This document shows, piece after piece, positions 32,801-41,963 of a stretch of DNA of 64,000 nt. The notes beneath the pieces were generated by a model. That model worked only from the letters and a program-made list of their open reading frames with translations, had not been told where the DNA came from and did not search any database. This stretch comes from Xenophilus aerolatus (GTDB lineage: Bacteria > Pseudomonadota > Gammaproteobacteria > Burkholderiales > Burkholderiaceae_C). A program made the position numbers and the translations under genes. Every line of letters begins with the position of its first letter. Position 1 is the first letter of the stretch. The DNA is taken from NCBI GenBank assembly GCA_029968055.1, contig JASCNX010000002.1:124001-188000 (forward strand), written 5' to 3'.

Positions 32801-33379
32801 TCAGTCGTCCGCGGCGGAGGCGGCGGCACGCGCCATGCGCTCGCTCTTCCAGTAGACGTCGTCGCCGCCGTCCATGCGGTTGAGCACGCGGGCGAGCACG
32901 AAGAGCAGGTCGCTCAGTCGGTTCAGGTACTGGCGCAGGCCGTCGTTGAGCGGCTCTTCGCCGCCCAGCGCGACCACGGCGCGCTCGGCCCGTCGCGCCA
33001 CGGTGCGGCACACATGCGCCTGCGAAGCCGCGCGCGTGCCGGCCGGCAGGATGAATTCCGCCAGGCGCGGCAGGGTTGCGTTGTGGTCGGCCAGGGCCTG
33101 GTCGAGCTGCAGCAGCGCCTCGGGCTTGAGCAGCGTGTAGCCGGGCATGGACAGCTCGCCGCCGAGGTTGAAGAGCTGGTGCTGCACGTCGACGAGCAGT
33201 TCGCGCACCGCCTCGGGCAGCGACTCGCACAGCAGCAGGCCGAGGTGCGAGTTGAGTTCGTCCACGTCACCCAGGGCGTGCACGCGCAGGTGGCTCTTGG
33301 GCACGCGGGTGTTGTCTCCCAGGCCGGTGGTGCCGTCGTCGCCGGTGCGGGTGGCGATCTGTGTGAGTCGGTTGCCCAT
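32801..33379 (-). CDS. Cob(I)yrinic acid a,c-diamide adenosyltransferase, PduO type
   Basis: Makes adenosylcobalamin from cob(I)alamin and ATP. The 192-residue protein has the PduO N-terminal ATP-binding motif TRTGDDGTTGLGDNTRVPKS (about 10-29), then LGDVDELNSHLGLLLCE and the helical VCRTVARRAERAVVALG with NRLSDLLFVLARVLN. All are hallmarks of the ATR family. The start at ATG 33379 is supported by the family length. The adenosylcobalamin-dependent enzyme that uses it is not in the window. The following LysR gene is probably cotranscribed. Confidence 0.93.
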   Translation of the reverse strand: MGNRLTQIATRTGDDGTTGLGDNTRVPKSHLRVHALGDVDELNSHLGLLLCESLPEAVRELLVDVQHQLFNLGGELSMPGYTLLKPEALLQLDQALADHNATLPRLAEFILPAGTRAASQAHVCRTVARRAERAVVALGGEEPLNDGLRQYLNRLSDLLFVLARVLNRMDGGDDVYWKSERMARAAASAADD

Positions 33380-33498
33380 GGAGGTGCTGCCTTGTGGTGA
33401 TGGATCGTCGGGGCGCCACGCGGCGCCCATCCGTTGCAGAATGGTAGACCGCTTCCCTCACGAACCCGGCTGCGCCCGCGCGGCGCCGGAGACCGCCC

Positions 33499-34926
33499 AT
33501 GAATGCCCCCGCTTCCCTCGCCCACGTGACGCCCGAGATCGCCGTGCGCGACGTGCCCGACGCCCTGATCCAGGCCCTGCAGCAACGCTTCGGCGCGCAG
33601 TGCTCCACGGCGATGGCGGTGCGCACGCAGCACGGGCGCGACGAGTCGGCCTTCACCGAGGTGCCGCCGCCCGCGGCCGTGGTCTTTGCCGAGAGCACGC
33701 AGGACGTCGCCGATGCCGTGAAGCTCGCGAGCCAGTACGCGGTGCCGGTGATTCCTTTCGGCGTGGGCTCCTCGCTCGAAGGCCACCTGCTGGCGGTGCA
33801 GGGCGGCATCAGCATCGACGTCTCGCGCATGAACAAGGTGCTCTCGGTCAACGCAGACGACCTGACGGTGACGGTGCAGCCCGGCGTGACGCGCAAGCAG
33901 CTCAACGAGGAGATCAAGAGCACGGGCCTGTTCTTCCCCATCGATCCGGGCGCCGACGCGTCGATCGGCGGCATGACGGCCACCCGCGCCAGCGGCACGA
34001 ACGCGGTGCGCTACGGCACCATGCGCGAGAACGTGCTGGCGCTCGAGGTGGTGACGGCCAGCGGCGAGGTGATCCGCACCGGCACGCGCGCGAAGAAGTC
34101 CTCGGCCGGCTACGACCTGACGCGGCTGTTCGTGGGCAGCGAGGGCACGCTGGGCGTGGTCACGGAGATCACGCTGCGCATCTTCCCGCTGCCCGAGGCC
34201 GTGTCGGCCGCGATCTGCTCCTTCCCGAGCATCGAGGCGGCCGTGCGCACGACGATCGAGATCATCCAGCTGGGCGTGCCGATCGCCCGGGTGGAGCTGA
34301 TCGACGTGAACACCGTGCGCATGGTCAACGCCTACAGCAAGCTCACCCTGCGTGAAGAACCCATGCTGCTGATGGAGTTCCACGGTTCGCCCGCGGGCGT
34401 GAAGGAACAGGCCGAGGTGGTGCAGGAACTGGCCAGCGGCCACGGAGGCAATGCCTTCGAATGGGCCAGCACGCCCGAGGAGCGCACGCGCCTGTGGACC
34501 GCCCGGCACAACAGCTACTTCGCGGCCATCGCCTCGCGCCCCGGCTGCCGGGCCATCAGCACCGACACCTGCGTGCCGATCTCCCGCCTCGCCGACTGCC
34601 TGCTCGAATCGGTGGCCGAGGTCGATGCCAGCGGCATCCCCTACTTCCTCGTCGGCCACGTGGGCGACGGCAACTTCCACTTCGGCTACCTCATCGACCC
34701 GGACGATGCGCAGGAGCGCGCCCAGGCCGAGCAGCTCAACCACGCGCTGGTGGCGCGCGCCATCGCACTGGAAGGCACCTGCACCGGCGAACACGGCGTG
34801 GGGCTGCACAAGATGGGCTTCCTGGTCGACGAGGCCGGCGCCGGGGCGATCGACATGATGCGCACCATCAAGCGCGCGCTCGACCCGAAGAACATCATGA
34901 ACCCGGGCAAGATCTTCGCCCTTTGA
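33499..34926 (+). CDS. FAD-linked D-2-hydroxyacid dehydrogenase (D-lactate/GlcD type)
   Basis: A 475-residue flavoenzyme of the FAD-binding type-4 class. The N-terminal FAD domain (VIPFGVGSSLEGHLLAVQGGISIDVSRMNKVLSV, then SIGGMTATRASGTNAVRYGTMRENV; about 85-185) is joined to a C-terminal oxidase domain (LVGHVGDGNFHFGYLIDPDD, then GTCTGEHGVGLHKMGFL). The His cluster matches D-lactate dehydrogenase/GlcD homologues that oxidise D-lactate, glycolate or D-2-hydroxyglutarate. No adjacent iron-sulfur partner is present, favouring a stand-alone D-lactate dehydrogenase. Confidence 0.9.
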   Translation: MNAPASLAHVTPEIAVRDVPDALIQALQQRFGAQCSTAMAVRTQHGRDESAFTEVPPPAAVVFAESTQDVADAVKLASQYAVPVIPFGVGSSLEGHLLAVQGGISIDVSRMNKVLSVNADDLTVTVQPGVTRKQLNEEIKSTGLFFPIDPGADASIGGMTATRASGTNAVRYGTMRENVLALEVVTASGEVIRTGTRAKKSSAGYDLTRLFVGSEGTLGVVTEITLRIFPLPEAVSAAICSFPSIEAAVRTTIEIIQLGVPIARVELIDVNTVRMVNAYSKLTLREEPMLLMEFHGSPAGVKEQAEVVQELASGHGGNAFEWASTPEERTRLWTARHNSYFAAIASRPGCRAISTDTCVPISRLADCLLESVAEVDASGIPYFLVGHVGDGNFHFGYLIDPDDAQERAQAEQLNHALVARAIALEGTCTGEHGVGLHKMGFLVDEAGAGAIDMMRTIKRALDPKNIMNPGKIFAL

Positions 34927-34957
34927 GGCGATCGGTCGGGTCGCTGGGGCCCCATTG

Positions 34958-34985
34958 AAAAAGCCCGGCAGCGCCGGGCTTTTTC
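34958..34985. terminator. Bidirectional terminator between the dehydrogenase and the CsgG-like gene
   Basis: AGCCCGGC (34962-34969) and GCCGGGCT (34973-34980) form an eight-base perfect stem with a three-base loop. It is flanked by AAAAA on one side and TTTTT on the other. It can stop both the plus-strand dehydrogenase and the minus-strand CsgG-like gene that converge here. Confidence 0.92.
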
Positions 34986-35003
34986 GTTGTCGGCCGTACC
35001 GAC

Positions 35004-35897
35004 TCAGCGACGACGGCGCGTGGGCTGTTCGCTCGGCGCCGAGGTCTGCGACGGTGCGGCGCCGCCGTCCACGCCCAGCCGGCCGCCGCCGCCCAGGCCC
35101 TGCCCGCGCACAGTCTGGGCCTTGTAGTTGCGCAGCGAAACGACGAGCTGGTTGTACGAGTCCATGAAGGCGGCTGCGATGACCTTGCCCTGCGGCGTGC
35201 GCGAGTAGCCGCCGATGCTGCCGGCCGCGCCTGCGCCGGCCACGCCGAGGAAACCGCCGAAGTCGGTCTTGGAGGCGCTGCCTTCCGACACGCCGATCTG
35301 GACGCCGGAACGGTTGTCGATCAGCGTCAGCATGGTGCTGGCTTCCTTGGTCTGCAGGGCACCGCCCACGGCACCGAGCAGCGCGCTGTAGCGGCCGCGG
35401 TTGGCGATGCCGCCCAGACCGGCGCCGATGCCGCCGGCGTCGCTGTTGTTGATGATGACTTCGGGCGAGATGCCGTAGTCGGAAGCGACCATCTGGCCCT
35501 TGCCGAAGTTGCTGCCGGCGCGCATTTCGCCCGACTGCATGATGGCGCGCTCGCGGTTCATGGCGTTCATGCCCGCGGCGCCGCGCTCGACGACGACGAA
35601 GCAGTTGGACTGCTGGATCAGCAGGCGCAACAGCGTGGAGGTGGGCGGCAGCTTGTACTCGCCGGTGATGATGGTGTACCAGCCGGCCGACTGGTTCTCG
35701 ATCAGCGAGACGGTGCCCAACGGCGATTCGCAGCGTTCCAGCGCGCTGCTGGCGTTGGCGGAGGCGGTACCGGCCGCGCTGCCCGTGGCGACCGTCTTGG
35801 CCGACTGGCTGCCCATCTGCATGTCCGTGGTCTGGCAGCCGGCGAGTGCGAGCACGCCCGCCAAGGCGGCTGCGAGGGGAATTCTGGCGAAGGTCAT
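35004..35897 (-). CDS. CsgG/HfaB family lipoprotein
   Basis: A 297-residue outer-membrane-directed lipoprotein. The signal ends LAGVLALAGC (lipobox cysteine about residue 20). The mature part contains the CsgG-like core LLRLLIQQSNCFVVVERGAAGMNAMNRERAIMQSGEMRAGSNFGKGQMVASDYG. CsgG in curli systems forms an outer-membrane pore; homologues without curli genes serve unknown export or envelope roles. No curli subunit genes are nearby. ATG 35897 (MTFARIPLAAAL) is the signal-peptide start. A Gln/Pro/Arg-rich C-terminal tail follows. Confidence 0.85.
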   Translation of the reverse strand: MTFARIPLAAALAGVLALAGCQTTDMQMGSQSAKTVATGSAAGTASANASSALERCESPLGTVSLIENQSAGWYTIITGEYKLPPTSTLLRLLIQQSNCFVVVERGAAGMNAMNRERAIMQSGEMRAGSNFGKGQMVASDYGISPEVIINNSDAGGIGAGLGGIANRGRYSALLGAVGGALQTKEASTMLTLIDNRSGVQIGVSEGSASKTDFGGFLGVAGAGAAGSIGGYSRTPQGKVIAAAFMDSYNQLVVSLRNYKAQTVRGQGLGGGGRLGVDGGAAPSQTSAPSEQPTRRRR

Positions 35898-36018
35898 AGG
35901 GTCGGCCCTGACAAGTTGCAACAATCTGAGAGGATAGCGCGAAACGATTGCGTGACCATTCATCAAAAGGCGGGGGGCCCGCAGCGAGTCCGGCCCCCAC
36001 GCCGGCCTCGCGCGCCTT

Positions 36019-36981
36019 TTAGCCGGTGCTGCCGCGCAGCCGGTCGATGAGCCCGTTGAGCGCCTCCAGCGAACCGAAGTGGATCGCCAGCTCGCCGCTC
36101 TCCTCCACCTTGCCGCCCCGCTTGCTGCGCTTCTTGATGCGCACCTCGACCTCGGCCGTCAGCAGATCGGCCAGCTCTTCTTCCACACGCTGCAGGTCAC
36201 GCGACTTCTCCGGTGCGCCGCGGCGCACCGGGGCGGTGAGGTTGAATTCGGCCGCCAGCTTCTTGACCAGCGACTCGGCCTCGCGCACCGACAGCTTCTT
36301 CGCCACGATCTGGTTGGCCGCCGTGATCTGCGTCGCCCGGTCCAGCGCCAGCAGCGCGCGCGCATGGCCCATGTCGACGTCGCCGGCCATCAGCAGGCCC
36401 TGCACCGGCTCCGCCAGGTTGAGCAGGCGCAGCAGGTTGCTGGCCGCACTGCGCGAGCGGCCCACGGCCTGCGCCGCCGCCTCGTGCGTGAGGCCGAATT
36501 CGTTCACCAGCCGCTGCAGGCCCTGCGCTTCCTCGAGCGGGTTCAGGTCTTCGCGCTGGATGTTCTCGATCAGCGACATGGCCGCGGCGGCCTCGTTGGG
36601 CACGTCGCGCACCAGCACCGGCACGTCGGCCAGGCCGGCCAGCCGCGCAGCGCGGAAGCGCCGCTCGCCCGCGATGATTTCGAAGGGCGCGTTCTTCGCT
36701 GCAGCCTGCTCGGCATCGAGGCGGCGAACGAGGATCGGCTGCATGATCCCTTGCGCCTTGATGCTCTCGGCCAGCTCGTACAAGGCGCCCTCGTCCATGC
36801 GGGTGCGGGGCTGGTACACGCCGGGCACCATCTGGTCGAGCGCCAAGGTGCTGGGATTGCGGTCGCGGCCGGCCGGGGCGCCCGCGCCCTCGCCTTCGTC
36901 GCTGTCGCGCGATGTGCCCGCCGCGGGGCCGAGCAGGGCTTCGAGTCCGCGGCCGAGGCCCTTGGGTTTCTTGGTGGCCAT
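36019..36981 (-). CDS. parB: Chromosome partitioning protein ParB
   Basis: Site-specific DNA-binding CTPase, 320 residues. In order: the ParA-activating start KPKGLGRGLEALLG, the N-terminal CTPase/ParB domain (YQPRTRMDEGALYELAESIKAQG, then the box II GERRFRAARLAGL), the central helix-turn-helix (AQAVGRSRSAASNLLRLLNL) and the C-terminal dimerisation domain. It binds the two parS sites at 39239 and 40296. It overlaps the 36981-37541 hydrolase gene by an ATGA-type junction, and is read with that gene and parA. Confidence 0.96.
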   Translation of the reverse strand: MATKKPKGLGRGLEALLGPAAGTSRDSDEGEGAGAPAGRDRNPSTLALDQMVPGVYQPRTRMDEGALYELAESIKAQGIMQPILVRRLDAEQAAAKNAPFEIIAGERRFRAARLAGLADVPVLVRDVPNEAAAAMSLIENIQREDLNPLEEAQGLQRLVNEFGLTHEAAAQAVGRSRSAASNLLRLLNLAEPVQGLLMAGDVDMGHARALLALDRATQITAANQIVAKKLSVREAESLVKKLAAEFNLTAPVRRGAPEKSRDLQRVEEELADLLTAEVEVRIKKRSKRGGKVEESGELAIHFGSLEALNGLIDRLRGSTG

Positions 36982-37541
36982 CAGGGGGTCTTCGTGGTTT
37001 CGGGGTTCATCAGTTCGCGCAGCAGCGCGCGGCCTTCGGGCCAGTCGCCCAGGCCCGAGTCGGCGTTGACGTGGCCGCGCGCGCCCAGGTCGACGAAGCG
37101 CGCGCCCCAATCGGCCGCCAGGCCGCGGGCGCGCCCGGCGCTGCAATACGGGTCGTCGGTCGAGCCGACCAGGATCGCGGGGAACGGCAGGCGCTGGCGC
37201 GCGATGGGTGCCCAGCCGGGGATCTGCTGGCGCAGGTCGTCGCGCTCCAGGTCGCCGGGCGCCACGAGCAGTGCGCCCACGACCCGGTCGGTGTGGCGCG
37301 AATGCGCGGCCCAGGCGGCGACCAGCAGGCAGCCCATGCTGTGGGCCGCGAAGACGACCCGGCCCTGGGCGGCCAGCACCGCCTCCTCGAGCTGCGCCGA
37401 CCAGTCGCCGCGCAGCGGGCGCATCCAGTCGTGCTGCTGCACGCGCCGGTCGCCGTGCAGCGCCTCCCACCGGGTCTGCCAATGGCCGGGGCCGCTGTTT
37501 TGCCAGCCGGGAAGCAGGAGAACCTCGGGGGATGGACTCAT
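36981..37541 (-). CDS. RBBP9/YdeN-type alpha/beta hydrolase between parA and parB
   Basis: A 186-residue hydrolase of the RBBP9/YdeN group. It starts SPEVLLLPGWQNSGPGHWQTRWE, has the nucleophile elbow AAHSMGCLLVAAW and ends in a GARGHVNADSGLGDW His block. Proteins of this family are small serine hydrolases of unclear substrate. Its position between parA and parB, with the four-base overlap to parB, is a feature of beta-proteobacterial par clusters and suggests co-expression. No partition function is implied by sequence. Confidence 0.9.
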   Translation of the reverse strand: MSPSPEVLLLPGWQNSGPGHWQTRWEALHGDRRVQQHDWMRPLRGDWSAQLEEAVLAAQGRVVFAAHSMGCLLVAAWAAHSRHTDRVVGALLVAPGDLERDDLRQQIPGWAPIARQRLPFPAILVGSTDDPYCSAGRARGLAADWGARFVDLGARGHVNADSGLGDWPEGRALLRELMNPETTKTP

Positions 37542-37543
37542 TT

Positions 37544-37560
37544 GCTATTCTTTTGATAGC
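37544..37560. repeat. GCTAT-N7-ATAGC short palindrome, copy 1
   Basis: GCTATTCTTTTGATAGC, a five-base palindrome in the gap between the hydrolase start and the parA stop. The same TTGCTAT...GATAGCT pattern recurs at 41930-41946 in the opposite orientation. Short palindromes like these recur between genes in related genomes (recalled, not checked). Confidence 0.6.
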
Positions 37561-37583
37561 TTGTCACGCAAGCATGGCGGGCG

Positions 37584-38465
37584 CTACGGGCTGCTTTCGT
37601 CCGCAATACCGGATGCGGCGGGCGTTGCGGCCGGCACCACGGGCGGCGCGGCGACGGGCGGGGCCGGCTGCGCGAAGGCGCTGGCCGGCGGCATCTTCTT
37701 GACCAGTTCCTCGGCAAACGCGATGAAGGCCTGGCTGCCGCGTGCGGAGGGGTCGAACACCACGCCCGGCAGGCCATAGCTCGGCGCCTCGGCCAGGCGC
37801 ACGTTGCGCGGGATCACGGTGTCGAAGACCTTGTCGCCGAAGTGCGCCTTGAGCTGCTCGCTGACCTGCTGCTGAAGCGTGATGCGCGGGTCGAACATGA
37901 CGCGCAGCAGGCCGATGATCTGCAGGTTCTTGTTGAGGTTGGCATGCACCTGCTTGATTGTGTTGACCAGGTCGGTGAGCCCCTCGAGCGCGAAGTACTC
38001 GCACTGCATGGGCACGATCACGCCATGGGCGGCGCACAGGCCGTTGAGCGTCAGCAGGCTGAGGCTGGGCGGGCAGTCGATCAGGATGAAGTCGTACTCG
38101 GCGCCCACGCCGGCCAGCGCGGTGCGCAGGCGCTTCTCGCGGCGGTCAAGCGCGACCATCTCGACCTCGGCCCCGGCCAGTTCGCGGTTGGCGGCCAGCA
38201 CGTCGTAGGCTGCGCCGGCTTCCACCAGCTTGTCGGGGCGGATGCGCGTCTCGGCGACCGAGGCGGATTCGAGCAGCACGTCGTACACGGTGAGTTCGGC
38301 CTCGCGCTTGTCGACGCCCGAACCCATCGTGGCATTGCCCTGCGGGTCGAGATCGACCATCAGCACGCGCTGGCCGACCTTGGCCAACCCGGCGGCGAGG
38401 TTCACGGTGGTGGTGGTCTTGCCGACCCCGCCCTTCTGGTTGGCGATACAGAAAATCTTGGCCAT
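37584..38465 (-). CDS. parA: Chromosome partitioning ATPase ParA
   Basis: A 293-residue Walker-type ATPase with the deviant P-loop KGGVGKTT at residues 11-18, the VDLDPQGNATMGSG switch and Walker B-like DFILIDCPPSLSLLTL. It positions the ParB-parS complex and so the replication origin region. It is read with the hydrolase and parB downstream. The C-terminal 40 residues are Ala/Pro-rich and longer than in minimal ParA proteins. Confidence 0.97.
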   Translation of the reverse strand: MAKIFCIANQKGGVGKTTTTVNLAAGLAKVGQRVLMVDLDPQGNATMGSGVDKREAELTVYDVLLESASVAETRIRPDKLVEAGAAYDVLAANRELAGAEVEMVALDRREKRLRTALAGVGAEYDFILIDCPPSLSLLTLNGLCAAHGVIVPMQCEYFALEGLTDLVNTIKQVHANLNKNLQIIGLLRVMFDPRITLQQQVSEQLKAHFGDKVFDTVIPRNVRLAEAPSYGLPGVVFDPSARGSQAFIAFAEELVKKMPPASAFAQPAPPVAAPPVVPAATPAASGIADESSP

Positions 38466-38469
38466 GGGG

Positions 38470-39084
38470 TCACTGGCTCAGGGCGAGCTTGAGGCCGAAG
38501 CCGACCAGCAGGGTGCCGGCGATCTTCTCCAACGCGCCTGAGACTTTGGGATTGGCGCGGATGCGCTCGGCGAAGAAGTGCGTCAGCGTGATGGAGGTCA
38601 GACAGTAGGCCAGCGTGATGGCGGCAACGGTGGCGGCCATCACGGCAAAAGTCACGACGCCCTGGTGCCGCGCCGGATCGATGAACAACGGGAAGAAAGC
38701 CATGTAGAACACGATGGCCTTGGGGTTCAGCAGCGTGATGAGAAAGGACTGGCGAAGGTAGTGCCGCGGCTGGATCCGCAGCACCGGCCCGGCGCCCGGC
38801 TTGGCGCGCAGCATCTTGAGCCCCATCCACCCAAGGTATGCAGCGCCGAGCCACTGGGCCAGGTGAAAGGCCGTGGGGTACGCCGCCAGCAGGGCCGCCA
38901 CGCCGGCCACTGCCGACCACATCAGGACCTGGTCGCCCAGGATCACCCCCAGCGTGGAACCCAAGCCACCGCGCAGGCCGCCCTTGCCGGTCGAGGTGAT
39001 CAGGGCGAGGTTGCCCGGCCCGGGGATGAGCAGGAAGACGATGATGGCGACGACGAAGGCGCCGTAGTCCGCGATGCCGAACAT
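38470..39084 (-). CDS. LysE family exporter
   Basis: A 204-residue inner-membrane protein with six hydrophobic segments and the LysE/RhtB signature FLLIPGPGNLALITSTGKGGLRGGLGSTLGVILGDQVLMWSAVAG (about 17-60). Family members export amino acids such as lysine, threonine or homoserine lactones; the substrate is not predictable. It lies immediately before parA with a four-base gap and after rsmG on the same strand, a common Comamonadaceae arrangement. Confidence 0.9.
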   Translation of the reverse strand: MFGIADYGAFVVAIIVFLLIPGPGNLALITSTGKGGLRGGLGSTLGVILGDQVLMWSAVAGVAALLAAYPTAFHLAQWLGAAYLGWMGLKMLRAKPGAGPVLRIQPRHYLRQSFLITLLNPKAIVFYMAFFPLFIDPARHQGVVTFAVMAATVAAITLAYCLTSITLTHFFAERIRANPKVSGALEKIAGTLLVGFGLKLALSQ

Positions 39085-39174
39085 GAAGGAAGCCGCGCTG
39101 GGCCAGGAAGGGGAAGGCGACGAGTCTAAGTCAGTACGGCGTGATGGGCGCTGTCGGGCGCACGCCGCGCGGCC

Positions 39175-39807
39175 TCATTCGCCGCTTTTCCTTGCCCAGA
39201 CGATGCAACGCTCTGCGTCGAGCCCTGGAACTTCCAGTTGTTCCACGTGAAACACATCGACGGCCGGATTCAGTGCCTGAATCTCTTCCGTTGGCACCTT
39301 GCCCTTCATTGCCATCCACACACCGTCTTTGGCCAACAGGTGGCCCGATCCGGCGACGAAGTCGGCGAGCGATGCAAAGGCGCGCGAACTGATCGCCTCG
39401 TACTCACCTTGCAGGGACTCCACCCGCGCGTGGACGCCCCGAAGATTGGGCAACTTCAGTTCACCGGCGACCTGCTGCACGAAGGCCATCTTCTTGGCGA
39501 CGGCATCGAGGCAACTCACCGCGATGTCGGGCCGCATGATGGCAATCACCACTCCTGGCAGGCCGGCGCCCGCGCCGACGTCCAGCAGGCGGGTCGTGCC
39601 TGGCCGCTGCCGCGTCAGGGGCCCGATGGCCGCCAGGCTGTCGAGCAGGTGGTGCGTCCGCACGCTGGCTTCGTCCCGCAAGGCCGTGAGGTTGTAGACC
39701 TTGTTCCATTTCAGGATCAGCGCACCGTAAGCCTCCAGCTGCTCGATCTGCTGCGCGCTCGGCGCCAGGCCCAGCGCACGAGCGCCCTCCTCCAGCCCGA
39801 TCGTCAT
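39175..39807 (-). CDS. rsmG: 16S rRNA (guanine(527)-N7)-methyltransferase RsmG
   Basis: A 210-residue SAM-dependent methyltransferase with [22 protein letters not shown] as its SAM motif (about 73-95) and the family N-terminal [19 protein letters not shown] block. It modifies m7G527 of 16S rRNA. It overlaps mnmG by four bases. The gene carries a parS site (39239-39254) within its 3' part. Confidence 0.95.
   Translation of the reverse strand: MTIGLEEGARALGLAPSAQQIEQLEAYGALILKWNKVYNLTALRDEASVRTHHLLDSLAAIGPLTRQRPGTTRLLDVGAGAGLPGVVIAIMRPDIAVSCLDAVAKKMAFVQQVAGELKLPNLRGVHARVESLQGEYEAISSRAFASLADFVAGSGHLLAKDGVWMAMKGKVPTEEIQALNPAVDVFHVEQLEVPGLDAERCIVWARKSGE
39239..39254. promoter_or_regulatory. parS centromere site inside rsmG
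   Basis: TGTTCCACGTGAAACA matches the conserved 16-bp parS consensus TGTTNCACGTGAAACA exactly. ParB loads here. It lies within the coding region of rsmG. Confidence 0.95.
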
Positions 39808-41747
39808 GCGGTCGCCGACTCGGTCGCGGAAGTCTGGAAAGCTTTGTAGCCGCCCTTGCGCAAATGGATCATGAGCAGCGATATGGCGGCCGGCGTGATA
39901 CCCGAGATGCGCGAGGCCTGGCCCAGCGTCTCCGGCCGGTGCTTGGCCAGCTTCTGGCGCGCTTCGATGCTCAGCGCCTGAACCTGCAGATAGTCCAACT
40001 CCGTCGGCAGGCGCAGGTTTTCGTAGGTGGCAGCGCGCTGCACTTCGTCATGCTGGCGGTCGATGTAGCCGCTGTATTTGGCGGCGATTTCCACCTGCTC
40101 CACCGCATCGGCGGCCAGCGACTGCTCGGGCGCGTACTTGCCGCCGTCCAGCGACAGCAGCGCCTCGTAGCTCACGCCGGGTCGGCGCAACAGGTCGCCG
40201 AGGTTGTATTCGTGCTCGATGGCCTTGCCAAGCACACGCTCGGACTCGCTCGCCGGCAAATTGCGCGGGTTCACCCAGGTCGACTTCAAGCGCTCTGTTT
40301 CACGTGAAACAGCGTCGCGCTTGCGGCTGAAAGCGTCCCAGCGCGCGTCATCGACCAAGCCCAGACGCCGACCAGCCTCGGTCAGCCGCATATCGGCATT
40401 GTCTTCGCGCAGCTGGAGCCGGAACTCGGCGCGACTGGTGAACATGCGGTAGGGCTCGGTCACGCCCTTGGTGATCAGGTCGTCGACCAGCACGCCCAGA
40501 TAAGCCTCGTCGCGCCGGGGCACCCAGGCCGATTCGCCCCGGCACTGCAACGCGGCGTTGATGCCGGCAAACAGGCCCTGCGCCGCTGCCTCTTCGTAAC
40601 CGGTGGTGCCGTTGATCTGCCCGGCGAAGAACAAGCCCTGGATCGCGCGCGTCTCGAAGCTGCTCTTGAGACCGCGCGGATCGAAGTAGTCGTACTCGAT
40701 GGCATAGCCCGGCCGCAGAATGTGGGCGTTCTCCAGCCCCGGCATCGATCGCACCAGCGCGTACTGGATGTCGAAGGGCAAGCTGGTCGAGATGCCGTTC
40801 GGGTAGTACTCGTTCGTCGTCAGCCCTTCGGGCTCCAGGAAGATCTGGTGGCTGTCCTTGTCGGCGAAGCGGTTGATCTTGTCTTCGACGCTCGGGCAGT
40901 AGCGCGGTCCCACCCCGTCGATCTTCCCTGTGAACATCGGGCTGCGGTCGAAGCCCGAGCGGATGATCTCGTGCGTGCGGGCGTTCGTGTGGGTGATCCA
41001 GCAGGGCATCTGCTCGGGATGCATGTCGGCGCGGCCCATGAAGCTGAACACCGGCATCTGGGCGGTCGCGCCGCCGGGCATGCCATCGCCCGGCTGCTCG
41101 GTGCACTTCGAGAAGTCGATGGTGCGGCCGTCCAGACGAGGCGGCGTGCCGGTCTTCAGCCGCCCTTGCGGCAGCTTCAGCTCCTTCAGCCGCGCCGACA
41201 GGCTCACGGCCGGCGGGTCACCCGCCCTGCCCGCTTGGTAGTTGTCCAGGCCCACGTGAATGCGACCGTCCAGGAAGGTGCCGGCCGTCAGCACCACCGC
41301 GCGGGCCCGGAAGGCAATGCCCACCTGCGTCACCGCGCCCACCACGCGGTCGCCCTCCACCATCAGGTCGTCCACGGCCTGCTGGAAGAGCATCAGGTTC
41401 GGCTGGTTTTCCAGCCGGCGGCGGATCGCTGCCTTGTAAAGAACGCGGTCGGCCTGCGCGCGCGTGGCGCGCACGGCCGGGCCCTTGCTCGAGTTGAGGA
41501 TGCGGAACTGGATGCCCGCCTCGTCCGTCGCGATGGCCGTGGCGCCGCCGAGCGCGTCGACTTCCTTGACCAGATGCCCCTTGCCGATGCCGCCGATCGA
41601 CGGGTTGCAGCTCATCTGTCCCAGCGTTTCGATGTTGTGGGTCAGCAGCAGCGTCTTCGCGCCCATGCGCGCCGACGCGAGCGCGGCCTCGGTGCCGGCA
41701 TGGCCACCACCGACGACGATGACGTCGAATTCTTCCGGGTACAGCAT
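39804..41747 (-). CDS. mnmG: tRNA uridine-5-carboxymethylaminomethyl(34) enzyme MnmG
   Basis: A 647-residue FAD enzyme that forms cmnm5U34 in tRNA together with MnmE. It has the dinucleotide motif [19 protein letters not shown] (about 9-27), [22 protein letters not shown], and the C-terminal helical tail ending [22 protein letters not shown]. It is the first gene of mnmG-rsmG, near the origin in many bacteria, and contains the second parS site (40296-40311). Confidence 0.97.
   Translation of the reverse strand: MLYPEEFDVIVVGGGHAGTEAALASARMGAKTLLLTHNIETLGQMSCNPSIGGIGKGHLVKEVDALGGATAIATDEAGIQFRILNSSKGPAVRATRAQADRVLYKAAIRRRLENQPNLMLFQQAVDDLMVEGDRVVGAVTQVGIAFRARAVVLTAGTFLDGRIHVGLDNYQAGRAGDPPAVSLSARLKELKLPQGRLKTGTPPRLDGRTIDFSKCTEQPGDGMPGGATAQMPVFSFMGRADMHPEQMPCWITHTNARTHEIIRSGFDRSPMFTGKIDGVGPRYCPSVEDKINRFADKDSHQIFLEPEGLTTNEYYPNGISTSLPFDIQYALVRSMPGLENAHILRPGYAIEYDYFDPRGLKSSFETRAIQGLFFAGQINGTTGYEEAAAQGLFAGINAALQCRGESAWVPRRDEAYLGVLVDDLITKGVTEPYRMFTSRAEFRLQLREDNADMRLTEAGRRLGLVDDARWDAFSRKRDAVSRETERLKSTWVNPRNLPASESERVLGKAIEHEYNLGDLLRRPGVSYEALLSLDGGKYAPEQSLAADAVEQVEIAAKYSGYIDRQHDEVQRAATYENLRLPTELDYLQVQALSIEARQKLAKHRPETLGQASRISGITPAAISLLMIHLRKGGYKAFQTSATESATA
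40296..40311. promoter_or_regulatory. parS centromere site inside mnmG
   Basis: TGTTTCACGTGAAACA is a perfect 16-bp palindrome and the optimal parS sequence. It is 1.06 kb from the parS in rsmG; both lie in coding sequence of the origin-proximal mnmG-rsmG pair. Confidence 0.96.
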
Positions 41748-41929
41748 GGTCAGGGTCGCGCAGTGGCCCGTCCGGCGGCGGACCCGCGCAGGCGGCCGCC
41801 ATCACTGCGTCGTTCAGAGGAGGAAAGGGCGTCGATTTTATTCGCCGCCGGCCTCACCTGCTCAAAATATGGGCATCCGCGTTCCAGGCGCGGCACCCTG
41901 CCGCAGTGCGCGCCGGCACTGCGTGATCA

Positions 41930-41946
41930 GCTATCAAAAATATAGC
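41930..41946. repeat. GCTAT-N7-ATAGC short palindrome, copy 2
   Basis: GCTATCAAAAATATAGC in the mnmG-transglutaminase gap, the same family as 37544-37560 but inverted. Its 3' context (ATAGCAAT) mirrors the 5' context of copy 1 (TTTGCTAT). Confidence 0.6.
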
Positions 41947-41963
41947 AATCCGTGGCGGGGCGT

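Noticed and set aside
32923-36000. A very long open frame on the minus strand covering several genes
   Set aside because: Its translation is Ala/Arg/Gly-rich and has no domain. It is a shadow of the adenosyltransferase, FAD dehydrogenase and CsgG-like genes in a GC-rich genome. Equally long shadow frames at 9672-11192, 10003-13044 and 57269-60544 were left out for the same reason.
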